A stretch of DNA of 64,000 nt from contig NZ_AZQN01000002.1 of NCBI RefSeq assembly GCF_000566685.1, positions 558,001 to 622,000 of the forward strand, written 5' to 3'. Positions 19,031 through 26,932 of this stretch are shown here, piece after piece. Each line of letters opens with the position of its first letter. The stretch's first letter is position 1. This stretch comes from Dyadobacter tibetensis Y620-1 (GTDB lineage: Bacteria; Bacteroidota; Bacteroidia; Cytophagales; Spirosomataceae). The notes beneath the pieces are model-generated. The model was given only the letters and a program-made list of their open reading frames with translations, made no database searches and was not told the DNA's origin. Position numbers and translations under genes: made by a program.

Positions 19031-19067
19031 ATTTCTTTATTTGCAACTTTGTTGCAAATAAAGAAAT
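19031..19067. promoter_or_regulatory. Putative Fur-family (Zur-like) operator, receptor promoter, copy 2
   Basis: A core TTGCAACTTTGTTGCAA sits inside a much longer inverted repeat: 17-bp perfect arms around the 3-base centre TTT, covering 37 bp. Its centre (19049) is 39 bp from that of copy 1, close to the 38-bp spacing seen at the GTPase operon. The extended arms could also form a hairpin in RNA. Confidence 0.6.
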
Positions 19068-19261
19068 TGCAATGAGGTATCAACAAGAGATTAGGGTATC
19101 AGAAACCGAAGTAGAATTCCTGAAACAACAATTTATTAACATTAACTTTCAGAATCAGGATAGGATAAGTAGTCAAAGGCCTTGTGGAAGCAAAAAGCCG
19201 ATGCGAGGAAAACGGGAAACTAAAATATTACTAAAATGGTGGAGAAAAGAGATTTATGTCA

Positions 19262-19798
19262 TCAAGAGGGGTTAGCCCCCTCCTTGCCAACATTTGCCAA
19301 TGGCGAATCGGGATCCGTCAAGCTTCCTTCGGCTACCACGGTAAAGGTTCCATTCGATTCCATCACAACTGCCTCTATATTGGCAATGGACTTTACTCCC
19401 TGACTTCTTAGGACCGATCGTATTTCATCCTCAGTAACTCTTTCTTTTATGAGCGCATCCTTTAAAAATCTGCCGCGATACAATACCAAAGTAGGTTCCG
19501 AACTGATTAGCCGGGCGAAGGACTTGGAACGAACCGATGCTGTTGCCAGAATATATTGCAGAGAAATTAGTAGCGCCAGGGCAAAGGTCCCATCGGCAAG
19601 GGCTACATCTTTACTCAATAAAACCGTAGCTAACGTTGATCCTAGGGCTACAGTGACTATAAAATCAAACTCTTTCATCTGAGAAAGCGTTCTTTTCCCG
19701 GATATCCTCAGCATCATAACGAGAGAGAAATATGCTAAAATACAGATGATAAAAGTTCGTATAAGACTCTCCCAACTGGTAAAAAATAGATTTTCCAT
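19262..19798 (-). CDS. DUF421 (YetF-like) membrane protein
   Basis: The 178-residue protein has three N-terminal membrane segments (FIICILAYFSLVMMLRISG, FIVTVALGSTLATVLL, FALALLISLQYIL) and a soluble DUF421 domain (about 90-160) with SSEPTLVLYRGRFLKDAL and EIRSVLRSQGVKSIANIEAVV. The KRTLSQMKEFDF stretch after the first helix is the family signature. The function of DUF421 proteins is not established. It lies 88 bp downstream of the copper-binding protein gene on the same strand and may be co-transcribed, but nothing shows a metal role. Confidence 0.88.
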   Translation of the reverse strand: MENLFFTSWESLIRTFIICILAYFSLVMMLRISGKRTLSQMKEFDFIVTVALGSTLATVLLSKDVALADGTFALALLISLQYILATASVRSKSFARLISSEPTLVLYRGRFLKDALIKERVTEDEIRSVLRSQGVKSIANIEAVVMESNGTFTVVAEGSLTDPDSPLANVGKEGANPS

Positions 19799-19886
19799 AA
19801 TACTTTACAGTTTCAAAAGTAAGCTACCAACTCCCTCTATGACAGGAAGTCTTCGGTAAGAGAGTTGGCAACGGTCATCACCATAA

Positions 19887-20237
19887 TTATTCGGCTGTGG
19901 CTATTTCCTCACATGCCTGGGCACAATTACGGCAGGCTTGAGCACACCGGCGGCAATGTTCCATTCCCATTTCCGCATGTTTTTCGCATTCAGTGGCACA
20001 GGCTACACAGGCATCTGCACAAATTCTACATAAATGAGCACTGAAGCCACTGCCTAAGCTCAATAATTCCGCTGTACTTCTACATAGGGCGGCACATTCT
20101 AAATCGAGTTGTATGCAGGTAACCATATCGGCCACATTTTCCTCTTGTAAACAGGAACTAGCGCAATTACTACAGCTGACAGCACAGTCAGAGCAGGCTT
20201 CAATGATCTTTTGAATGTCTTGATTGATAAAGTTCAT
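19887..20237 (-). CDS. Four-helix bundle copper-binding protein (Csp/DUF326-like)
   Basis: This 116-residue cytosolic protein has no signal peptide and 18 cysteines spaced as CxxC and CxxxC on four predicted helices (EACSDCAVSCSNCASSC, CADACVACATEC, CRRCAQACRNCAQAC). This is the pattern of the Csp copper-storage proteins, which line the inside of a four-helix bundle with thiols and bind many Cu(I) ions per monomer. The lack of a signal peptide points to the cytosolic Csp3 type. It lies between the DUF421 gene and the flavoprotein operon, in a block otherwise suggestive of metal homeostasis. No operator copy was found in its own upstream region. Confidence 0.93.
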   Translation of the reverse strand: MNFINQDIQKIIEACSDCAVSCSNCASSCLQEENVADMVTCIQLDLECAALCRSTAELLSLGSGFSAHLCRICADACVACATECEKHAEMGMEHCRRCAQACRNCAQACEEIATAE

Positions 20238-20608
20238 AACGTATTTAGATTTAATAAATAGACAATATGTTTATTCATCTAAAAAAGTCGAACCAAAGGG
20301 TACGCTGTGTTATAGAAAATTAAAGAAAAGCCGGGTCTCACAAACTACGTGGTCAAATCGCATATGATTTTAAGCTGAAGGAAGGGAAAAGTTAAAAGTA
20401 TGCTCCTAGGTGATTAACTACTTCTCTTGACTTCGACAGCTGTATTTTTCTAGCAAAATCTAAACAAGACCTGCAATGTCCAAACCGGAATCAAGCTCCC
20501 AGGAAATGTTGATCCGCTGTTTAAAGAATTGAAATCAAGCGAGCCTGAGCCTCAATCCATGAGCTAAGTTTTAACAAGAGCGATATTTAACGGAGTCGAT
20601 AAACTTTT
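20238..20608. other. Intergenic region with possible coding debris
   Basis: These 371 bp separate the copper-protein gene from the flavoprotein operon. A plus-strand frame of about 37 codons ending near 20566 (containing NVDPLFKELKSSEPEPQSMS) reads like the C-terminal tail of a protein, but has no start or upstream domain. I treat it as possible gene debris, not as a gene. No clear promoter was found. Confidence 0.3.
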
Positions 20609-21625
20609 TTAGTCAAACTCTTCCTCTGTCATTCCGTTGTTTACCATTGCACCTGCAACTCCTCCTGTTGCCACAGCATTGGCTACGGAACGCATCGGGT
20701 GGGTATTGTCACCACAAGCAAAAACGTTTGTTAAGGTTGTTTTCTGAAACATATCCACTTTGATATAACCTTGTTCTGTCACTTCGCAACCTAAGATTTC
20801 GGGGATTTTACAATGTTGTTCAAAAATGGGTCGTGAATAGATTGCTTTTAGTTCAAAGGTTGTATGGTCTTTGAAAACGATATGCTGAACATTACCGTTT
20901 TCGTGGTGGAGGTAAGCAATTTCTTTTTCAATTACCGGTATATTGTGTTTGGCGATTTTATCGGCTTGTTCTTGTGTAAATGAAGACTTTCCGTTGGTAA
21001 AAATGGTTAAGTCTTTGGTCCAATTACGAATGAGCTGGGCATAATGGTAAGCAAAATCACCATTGGCCAAGATACCTGTCTTTTCTTTTCTCACTTCGTA
21101 ACCATGGCAATACGGACAATGGATAACGGAAATGCCCCAACATTCCTTAAAGCCCTTTATATCAGGCATAATGTCTTTTAAGCCTGTTGCGAAAATCAGT
21201 TTCTTGGCTGTAAATTCTTCGCCTGTATTTATAGTGATTTCAAAACCGCTATTAGTATTCTTTCCATTAACAGCAAGTCCGTTAATAAATTTTACGCTGT
21301 CGTATTTCAAAACCTGTGCCTTGGCTTTATCTGCAATTACGCTCGGTGATTCTCCATCTTGAGTAATGAAGTTATGCGAATGTGGTGTTTGCCGGTTGCA
21401 GGGTAATCCACTGTCAATGATTAAAACATTCCGTAATGCCCGTCCCAATGCCATTCCAGCGGAAAGCCCGGCATAACTTCCACCTATGATGATTACATCA
21501 AAATTTTTACTGTCTGTCATAAGATTAAATTTTTTAAAAGATGTTAGAGTAGAGGTCAAAGCCAATGCGGATAAAGTAAATCCACCATGTTTAATGATTT
21601 CTCTACGTGTTAAATTGGTCCTCAT
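20609..21625 (-). CDS. NAD(P)/FAD-dependent oxidoreductase (thioredoxin reductase-like)
   Basis: The 338-residue protein has an FAD-binding Rossmann motif at about 45-60 (FDVIIIGGSYAGLSAGMALG), a redox motif CPYC (VIHCPYCHGYE), and the C-terminal FAD motif VFACGDNTHPMRSVANAVATG. It is related to low-molecular-weight thioredoxin reductases. It has an extra 35-residue N-terminus carrying TRREIIKHGG plus a hydrophobic stretch, which looks like a Tat signal, ahead of an internal MTDSKNFDV start at about 21520. Either the enzyme is exported or the shorter form is the real one. The long start overlaps the methyltransferase gene by 23 bp. It is the last gene of a four-gene operon under the putative Zur-type sites. 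Confidence 0.9.
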   Translation of the reverse strand: MRTNLTRREIIKHGGFTLSALALTSTLTSFKKFNLMTDSKNFDVIIIGGSYAGLSAGMALGRALRNVLIIDSGLPCNRQTPHSHNFITQDGESPSVIADKAKAQVLKYDSVKFINGLAVNGKNTNSGFEITINTGEEFTAKKLIFATGLKDIMPDIKGFKECWGISVIHCPYCHGYEVRKEKTGILANGDFAYHYAQLIRNWTKDLTIFTNGKSSFTQEQADKIAKHNIPVIEKEIAYLHHENGNVQHIVFKDHTTFELKAIYSRPIFEQHCKIPEILGCEVTEQGYIKVDMFQKTTLTNVFACGDNTHPMRSVANAVATGGVAGAMVNNGMTEEEFD

Positions 21626-22238
21626 ATTTTTTGGTGTCTCCCTTTCGGCATTTTATTAAATAGAAAGGATAGTTTTCAGTTATTTCTGTAATTTCAAACA
21701 ATCCTGAATTCCCAAATTCTTGCTGAATGCTTTCTTTGTCATAAAAGAATATTTGAACACCGCCAAACATTTCAAATCGATCTTGCCCTATTTGCTTTCC
21801 TTGTCCGTAAATATGAGCTTCTTTCGTAACAGCCGTAAAGATCATATAGCCATTTTCGGATAATTGATTATAGCAATCAGAAATAAGTTTTATTCTATCG
21901 TGGCTATCTAATAAATAAATCAAACCATAGCAAAAAACACCATCATATTGCTTATTGTCAAAAGGCATATCCGTTACAGAACCCTGATAAATAGTTATAT
22001 CTGTACCGTAATGTTTACTAGCCAACGCTATCGCCGTTTTTGAAATTTCAATTCCTGTAACTTCAATTCCGCTCTCCTTGAAAATATGTGCATTTCGTCC
22101 GTAACCGATCCCTGGAATGAGAATATTTCGTATGCCCTTTTCCACGAAGAAATTTTTGGTCAGTACCGCAGATTTTGCAGGCTCAAAGCCCCACATTTCC
22201 AGTTTATCCTTAAAAGCTTCTTCCCAAAATTCAGCCAT
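21603..22238 (-). CDS. Class I SAM-dependent methyltransferase
   Basis: The 211-residue protein has the SAM-binding motif I NILIPGIGYGRNAHIF, an acidic loop GIEVTGIEISKTAI, and motif DMPFDNKQYDGVFCYGLIYL. It resembles the TehB/thiopurine methyltransferase group, which often act on small thiol, selenium or tellurium compounds, but the substrate cannot be told here. It starts 12 bp after the HMA-like gene and overlaps the flavoprotein gene, so it is co-transcribed with the COG0523 GTPase. In this context a role in metal or metalloid handling is reasonable inference. Confidence 0.9.
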   Translation of the reverse strand: MAEFWEEAFKDKLEMWGFEPAKSAVLTKNFFVEKGIRNILIPGIGYGRNAHIFKESGIEVTGIEISKTAIALASKHYGTDITIYQGSVTDMPFDNKQYDGVFCYGLIYLLDSHDRIKLISDCYNQLSENGYMIFTAVTKEAHIYGQGKQIGQDRFEMFGGVQIFFYDKESIQQEFGNSGLFEITEITENYPFYLIKCRKGDTKKYEDQFNT

Positions 22239-22250
22239 AGATTATATAAA

Positions 22251-22496
22251 TTAATTGCAGACTTTATTTTCTAAAATTTCGCATATCAGCCCTGATTGCC
22301 TTAAAACTGCTATTATTTTTTCAGAATTTATTGTAGTGCCTTCAACTCGTAAAATGGAATGTCCACAAGGATATGGCAAAACGGTTTCACTTAAATCAAA
22401 ATTAATTTTCAATGTTGGAAAACTATGGCTAAGAATTCCTAAAATGCGTTCTGCCTGGGCTTTCCCTTGGACATTTGTTGTAAAAACTTCTATCAT
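22251..22496 (-). CDS. Small HMA-like protein lacking the CxxC motif
   Basis: The 81-residue protein begins MIEVFTTNVQGKAQAERILG and has an alternating beta-alpha-beta pattern (LKINFDLSETVLPYPCGHSI, NSEKIIAVLRQSGLICEILE) like a ferredoxin-fold heavy-metal-associated domain. The classical CxxC metal site between strand 1 and helix 1 is absent, and cysteines occur elsewhere (PCGH, ICEI). It sits 28 bp after the GTPase gene and 12 bp before the methyltransferase gene. I infer a metal-sensing or chaperone-like role by fold and position only; a non-metal fold is possible. Confidence 0.65.
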   Translation of the reverse strand: MIEVFTTNVQGKAQAERILGILSHSFPTLKINFDLSETVLPYPCGHSILRVEGTTINSEKIIAVLRQSGLICEILENKVCN

Positions 22497-22524
22497 TATT
22501 ATTGGATTAAAATGACCTGAAAAC

Positions 22525-23733
22525 TCATATGTCTTTTGGAAATGGGTCGTTAAACCCTATTTTTTTGTCAAACAAAAGTTGCTCGTTGTCGTGCAACAAA
22601 CATTTTTCCAAATCGGCAATCATTTGCTCATTATCAATATCCTGTCCTATAAAAACGAGTTCATTCATACGGTCGCCCCATTGCTTATTCCAACGACTCT
22701 CAATAAGATCTTTATTCTGAGCAAATGAATCGTATTTCATTCTTTCGTCAAATGGCATACTACACCACCAAACACCTGCCCTTTCCAATCTTGAAGAACC
22801 GCCTGCCTGTGAAAAATTAAGGGCATCATTCGGTCGTGAAGCCAACCAAAATAAACCTTTAGCCCTGATAATTCCACTTGGGTATTCTTCATTTAAGTAG
22901 TGCCAAAACCGATCAGGGTGAAATGGTTTTTGATTACGAAATACAAAAGAACTAATGCCATATTCTTCGGTTTCGGGTGTATGACTTTCTATCTGCAATT
23001 CTTTTTGCCAGCCTGCCGAATTTTGGGCTTCTTCAAAGTCAAATATTTTGGTATTCAAAATCTCGGTGGGTGAAACTTTACCAAATATCGAAGCAATTAT
23101 TTTCGCCCCTGGATTCAGTTTGTGAATAGCTGCCCTTAAAAGCCCAACTGTTTTTTCATCCACAAGGTCAGTTTTGTTCAATATAATGACATTTGCAAAT
23201 TCGATTTGATCGGTCAACAAATTTACAATGGTACGGTAATCGTCTTCCAAATCGGTTAGGTAGCGGTCTTGCAATAGTTCGTCGGTGCCGAAGTCCTTAA
23301 AGAAATTAAAGCAATCTACCACCGTAACCATTGTATCAATATAGCTGAAACGAGAAAGGTCTATTCCGTTTTCGTCGCTTACAAAAGAAAAAGTTTGTGC
23401 AACAGGTACGGGCTCGCTTATCCCTGAACTTTCAATCAACAGGTAATCAAAGCGCCCCTCTAGGGCCAACTTTTGTACCTCTATCATCAAATCTTCACGA
23501 AGTGTGCAGCAGATACAGCCATTACTCATTTCCACTAGTTTTTCTTCGGTTCGGGAAAGCGTGTTTTCATTTTCCACCAGTCTCGCATCCACATTTACCT
23601 CGCTCATATCGTTTACAATGACGGCTACTTTCAGCCCATCCTTGTTATGCAAGATGTGGTTCAGTAAAGTAGTTTTTCCCGCACCTAAAAATCCGCTCAA
23701 AACAGTCACGGGTAGTTTCGTTTTCTCTGCCAT
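22525..23733 (-). CDS. COG0523 (CobW-like) GTP-binding metallochaperone
   Basis: The 402-residue protein has a Walker [10 protein letters not shown] at residues 14-22, the diagnostic CICC metal site at 73-76 ([13 protein letters not shown]), the [15 protein letters not shown] motif, a guanine-specifying NKTD ([12 protein letters not shown]) and a C-terminal CobW_C domain ([17 protein letters not shown]). COG0523 GTPases insert or redistribute zinc and related metals; many are switched on by zinc starvation through Zur. It is the first gene of a minus-strand operon, and two matching palindromes lie 59-112 bp upstream. The zinc assignment rests on family knowledge and those sites. A nitrile-hydratase-activator-like role is unlikely as no hydratase is nearby. 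Confidence 0.93.
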   Translation of the reverse strand: MAEKTKLPVTVLSGFLGAGKTTLLNHILHNKDGLKVAVIVNDMSEVNVDARLVENENTLSRTEEKLVEMSNGCICCTLREDLMIEVQKLALEGRFDYLLIESSGISEPVPVAQTFSFVSDENGIDLSRFSYIDTMVTVVDCFNFFKDFGTDELLQDRYLTDLEDDYRTIVNLLTDQIEFANVIILNKTDLVDEKTVGLLRAAIHKLNPGAKIIASIFGKVSPTEILNTKIFDFEEAQNSAGWQKELQIESHTPETEEYGISSFVFRNQKPFHPDRFWHYLNEEYPSGIIRAKGLFWLASRPNDALNFSQAGGSSRLERAGVWWCSMPFDERMKYDSFAQNKDLIESRWNKQWGDRMNELVFIGQDIDNEQMIADLEKCLLHDNEQLLFDKKIGFNDPFPKDI

Positions 23734-23791
23734 ATCGGTTTTAAACCTTTAGAATAATTTCAATTTGCTACTTATCTTTTAGTACACCCAA

Positions 23792-23806
23792 TGCAACGAT
23801 GTTGCA
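23792..23806. promoter_or_regulatory. Putative Fur-family (Zur-like) operator, GTPase operon, copy A
   Basis: TGCAACGATGTTGCA has 6-bp perfect arms around a 3-base centre at 23799. It lies about 60 bp upstream of the GTPase start codon and matches the sites before the TonB-dependent receptor. Confidence 0.6.
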
Positions 23807-23828
23807 AATATAGGCAATTCAATATCAA

Positions 23829-23845
23829 ATGCAACATTGTTGCAT
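23829..23845. promoter_or_regulatory. Putative Fur-family (Zur-like) operator, GTPase operon, copy B
   Basis: ATGCAACATTGTTGCAT is a perfect 17-bp palindrome centred at 23837, 38 bp from copy A. It is the cleanest of the four copies in this window and defines the consensus TGCAAC-N3-GTTGCA. Confidence 0.65.
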
Positions 23846-24292
23846 ATATAAATGACACGTTCTATATTTAAAACTGATGCGACGGCGAAGTAATATTGTT
23901 GTCTAAGGAGAAATACTCAATATGTAACTAAAACATGCTCTGCCGTTACACCTGCAGAAATAAAAACCGCCCTTTTGGGACTGTAAGAATAGGTAATGAT
24001 AGATGCAACCCCTAACCGGGCTGAAGAATGCTGTAGGGCATAATCGGTTGGCTGTTGGCAGTCGATAGTCGACCCTTATCCGTGCATACCCAGAATGGGT
24101 GACATGGTTTAATAAATAGATTATTTCAGTTTATTCCCGTAAAATCAGAATGGGTAATTTGGAGAGGATTGACTAATGAGTTGGAATACAAGCGAAAATT
24201 AATCCTAGACTCTCCACAAGTTTTGCAACTTAAACTTAGCCCCCCCCAGCCTGAAAGTTGATCCAAAAAAGTAGCAAATAGAGTGTCAAGCA
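23846..24292. other. Intergenic region between the GTPase operon and tRNA-Ser
   Basis: About 450 bp without a plausible gene; short frames overlapping the tRNA do not look like proteins. It contains a C-run of seven at 24241-24247. I looked for an integration site copy of the tRNA end and found none. Confidence 0.35.
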
Positions 24293-24328
24293 TAAAAAAA
24301 GTGCCCATACAAGCTGTATAGGCACTTT
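24293..24328 (-). terminator. Terminator of the tRNA-Ser transcript
   Basis: On the minus strand the arms AAAGTGCC and GGCACTTT, with an inner ATAC/GTAT extension around AGCTT, are followed by seven T. It begins two bases after the tRNA 3' end. Confidence 0.9.
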
Positions 24329-24329
24329 G

Positions 24330-24414
24330 CAGAGAGAGAGGGATTCGAACCCCCGGACCTGTTACAGTCAACGGTTTTCAAGACCGTCGCAATCGACCAC
24401 TCTGCCATCTCTCT
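24330..24414 (-). tRNA. tRNA-Ser (anticodon TGA)
   Basis: The 85-nt minus-strand gene folds as a long-variable-arm class II tRNA: acceptor arms AGAGAGA/TCTCTCT, the D region GGCAGAGTGGTCGATTGC, anticodon stem ACGGT/ACCGT with loop CTTGAAA (anticodon TGA), a long variable arm, T-arm with TTCGAAT, and G as discriminator base. The CCA end is not encoded. It reads UCN-type serine codons. It has its own promoter and terminator. Confidence 0.96.
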
Positions 24415-24451
24415 TTAAGTCGAACCGTCAAGCCTTTTGCTTAACGTGGGG

Positions 24452-24481
24452 CAAAGGTAGTAATTGATTTTTAATTTACAA
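24452..24481 (-). promoter_or_regulatory. Bacteroidota-type promoter of tRNA-Ser
   Basis: On the minus strand a TTG (24481-24479) and TACCTTTG (24459-24452) are separated by 19 bp, matching the Bacteroidota TTG-N19/20-TAnnTTTG consensus. The -7 box ends 37 bp before the tRNA 5' end. Confidence 0.75.
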
Positions 24482-24600
24482 TACTTTTAGAGAAATTTTA
24501 TTTGAATATCGTTTCTCTTATTCTAAAAGCTTAATTTTGCGCCATAATAATAGGCGTTATACTAAATTTCGTCTTTAAACCATTCCCAGTTAAACCATCA

Positions 24601-26868
24601 ATGATAGTGTCAAATACCGAAATACAGGATGGCAACGCCCTCCCTACCGTCGAAACGGCCCGCAAACTTGGCGTATTACCCGAAGAATTTGATAAAATTA
24701 AGGACATTCTAGGTCGTACCCCCAACTTCACTGAACTCAGTATCTTCTCGGTAATGTGGTCGGAACACTGTTCATATAAGAATTCTATCGTCTGGCTTAA
24801 GACACTGCCCAAAGATAGTGATCGTATGCTCGCCAAGGCAGGGGAAGAAAATGCCGGCTTGGTAGACATAGGAGATGGACTGGCTTGTAGCTTTAAAATA
24901 GAGTCGCATAACCACCCCTCTGCTTTGGAACCCTATCAGGGTGCCGCTACGGGCGTCGGCGGAATCAATCGGGACATATTTACCATGGGGGCTCGCCCTA
25001 TTGCTCAGCTTAACTCCCTTCGATTTGGAAATCCTGAACTTGCCAAAACAAAATGGTTGGTAAAGGGTGTTGTAAAAGGAATCGGCGATTACGGCAATGC
25101 ATTTGGAATCCCAACCGTGGGTGGTGAATTGTTCTTCGACGAATCTTATAATACCAATCCGCTGGTCAATGCGTTTTCTGCTGGTATCGTGGAAATTGGA
25201 AAAGTTGCCAAAGCTACCTCATATGGAGTTGGCAACCCTGTTTATATTGTGGGGTCTGCAACCGGTAAGGATGGTATTCATGGGGCTACTTTCGCCTCTG
25301 AGGATATCACCGACAAATCCAATGAGAAACTTCCTGCTGTACAGGTAGGTGATCCATTTATGGAAAAGTTACTCTTAGAAGCCACACTTGAAATCATTGC
25401 TACCGGCGATGTAATCGGTATTCAGGATATGGGTGCAGCTGGAATCATCTGCTCTACCTCAGAAATGAGTGCCAAGGATGGATTTGGTATGATCATCGAC
25501 TTAGATAAAGTCCCCACTCGTCAAGCCAATATGCATGGCTGGGAAATACTCCTTTCCGAGTCCCAAGAACGAATGCTGGTGGTAGTACAAAAAGGAAAAG
25601 AAGAAAATATCCAGGCCATTTTTGATAAATGGGACTTACACTGTGTACAAATTGGTGAGGTTACCGACAGCAAGCGTCTACATTTCTTCCAACACGGAGA
25701 AATGATTGCGGATGTTCCTGCCCATGACCTTGTGCTAGGTGGAGGTGCTCCCCAGTACCACAGGGAATATACCGAACCAGCTTATTTTCAGGAATTTAAA
25801 AAATTCGATATCAATACGGTAAAAGATGTTGATGGTGACGAGATCGCTGCGGTTGCGCATCATCTACTTTCCCACCCCAATATTTGCTCTCGTCAATGGG
25901 TTTCTCAACAGTACGACTCTATGGTGGGCACAGCCACCCGCACAACTAATGCACCCTCTGACGCTGCTGTAGTACGTATCCGGGATGCTAAGCGCCCTAA
26001 CTATGACAAATCTATCGCAATGACGGTCGACTGCAACAGTCGTTACGTAAATGCAGATCCATTTGTCGGGACCCAGATCGCCGTTTCTGAAGCGGCTAGA
26101 AACCTGGTTTGTTCGGGAGCAGAGCCTTTGGCAGTAACCAATAACCTAAACTTCGGAAACCCTTACGTACCCGAAGTTTACTGGCAATTCGTAGAGGCCG
26201 TTAAAGGAATGAGTAAAGCCTGTATCAAATTTGCCACCCCAGTAACAGGGGGTAATGTAAGTTTCTACAATCAGAGTTCAGATGACGGCCCTGTCTTCCC
26301 AACACCAACCATCGGTATGATCGGTCTCGTTGAAGACCCTTCTCGTCAGACTTCCCTGGCCTTTCAAGAGGAAGGCGACCTTATCTATCTGGTGGGAGCG
26401 CCCAAAAATGATATCGCCTCATCGGAATACCTGTATAGCTTCCGGGGAGAAAAGAAATCGCCAGCACCCGCGTTTGATCTTGATGAAGAACACGCCCTAC
26501 AGGAGTCGGTAAAACAAATCATAGGCCAGAAACTAGCAGTATCTATTCATGATGTTTCGGATGGGGGCCTATTTGTTGCCGTGGCCGAATCAGCCTTACC
26601 CAATAATCTTGGCTTTGAAATTTCCACTGACCAAAATTTCAGAAAAGATGCATATCTATTCGGTGAGGCTCAAAGCCGTGTAATAGTGAGCGTCAAGCCA
26701 GGCCAACAGGGTGCTTTTCAGCGACTCCTGGGCGAGACATTAAAAACTCCTCATTCGCTTTTAGGAAAAGTTACCAAGGAAAATTTTGTTGTCGATGGCG
26801 TAGAGGTCATTGCTTCAGCACAAGCTCAGGAGCTATTCAACACCTCCCTGGGCAAGCTATTTGCATAA
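24601..26868 (+). CDS. purL: Phosphoribosylformylglycinamidine synthase subunit PurL
   Basis: This 755-residue protein is the small-type PurL, which turns FGAR into FGAM in purine synthesis, using ATP and ammonia supplied by PurQ with PurS. It contains the AIRS/PurM-like repeat: MWSEHCSYKNS, ESHNHPSALEPYQGAATGVG near residue 100, GIQDMGAAGIICS, and in the second half TGGNVSFYNQS and SIHDVSDGGLF. The length is right for the three-subunit enzyme. A TAATTTTG box at 24532-24539 may be its -7 element, diverging from the tRNA promoter. A terminator follows the stop codon. Confidence 0.97.
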   Translation: MIVSNTEIQDGNALPTVETARKLGVLPEEFDKIKDILGRTPNFTELSIFSVMWSEHCSYKNSIVWLKTLPKDSDRMLAKAGEENAGLVDIGDGLACSFKIESHNHPSALEPYQGAATGVGGINRDIFTMGARPIAQLNSLRFGNPELAKTKWLVKGVVKGIGDYGNAFGIPTVGGELFFDESYNTNPLVNAFSAGIVEIGKVAKATSYGVGNPVYIVGSATGKDGIHGATFASEDITDKSNEKLPAVQVGDPFMEKLLLEATLEIIATGDVIGIQDMGAAGIICSTSEMSAKDGFGMIIDLDKVPTRQANMHGWEILLSESQERMLVVVQKGKEENIQAIFDKWDLHCVQIGEVTDSKRLHFFQHGEMIADVPAHDLVLGGGAPQYHREYTEPAYFQEFKKFDINTVKDVDGDEIAAVAHHLLSHPNICSRQWVSQQYDSMVGTATRTTNAPSDAAVVRIRDAKRPNYDKSIAMTVDCNSRYVNADPFVGTQIAVSEAARNLVCSGAEPLAVTNNLNFGNPYVPEVYWQFVEAVKGMSKACIKFATPVTGGNVSFYNQSSDDGPVFPTPTIGMIGLVEDPSRQTSLAFQEEGDLIYLVGAPKNDIASSEYLYSFRGEKKSPAPAFDLDEEHALQESVKQIIGQKLAVSIHDVSDGGLFVAVAESALPNNLGFEISTDQNFRKDAYLFGEAQSRVIVSVKPGQQGAFQRLLGETLKTPHSLLGKVTKENFVVDGVEVIASAQAQELFNTSLGKLFA

Positions 26869-26886
26869 TATTTTAGATCCTATCAC

Positions 26887-26916
26887 AAAAGCCCGAATTA
26901 TACAGTTCGGGCTTTT
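26887..26916. terminator. Bidirectional terminator between purL and tilS
   Basis: Arms AAAAGCCCGAA and TTCGGGCTTTT (11 bp) around an 8-base loop, with a T-rich downstream side. Since the two flanking genes converge, it can serve both. Confidence 0.9.
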
Positions 26917-26932
26917 GCTGTTTTTGTTCAGT

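Noticed and set aside
19072..19275. 67-codon plus-strand frame beside the 37-bp palindrome
   Set aside because: Lysine/arginine-rich product without any recognisable fold, overlapping the end of the DUF421 gene; probably chance, though a short peptide cannot be excluded.
20450..20566. Short frame ending in SSEPEPQSMS as a gene
   Set aside because: No start codon and a stop about 37 codons upstream; listed only as possible debris.
23846..24330. tRNA-Ser as integration site for the metal block
   Set aside because: I found no second copy of the tRNA end, no integrase and no direct repeats, so a mobile-element claim is not supported.
24126..24371. 81-codon minus-strand frame
   Set aside because: It runs through the tRNA-Ser gene and its terminator, so it cannot be a real protein gene.
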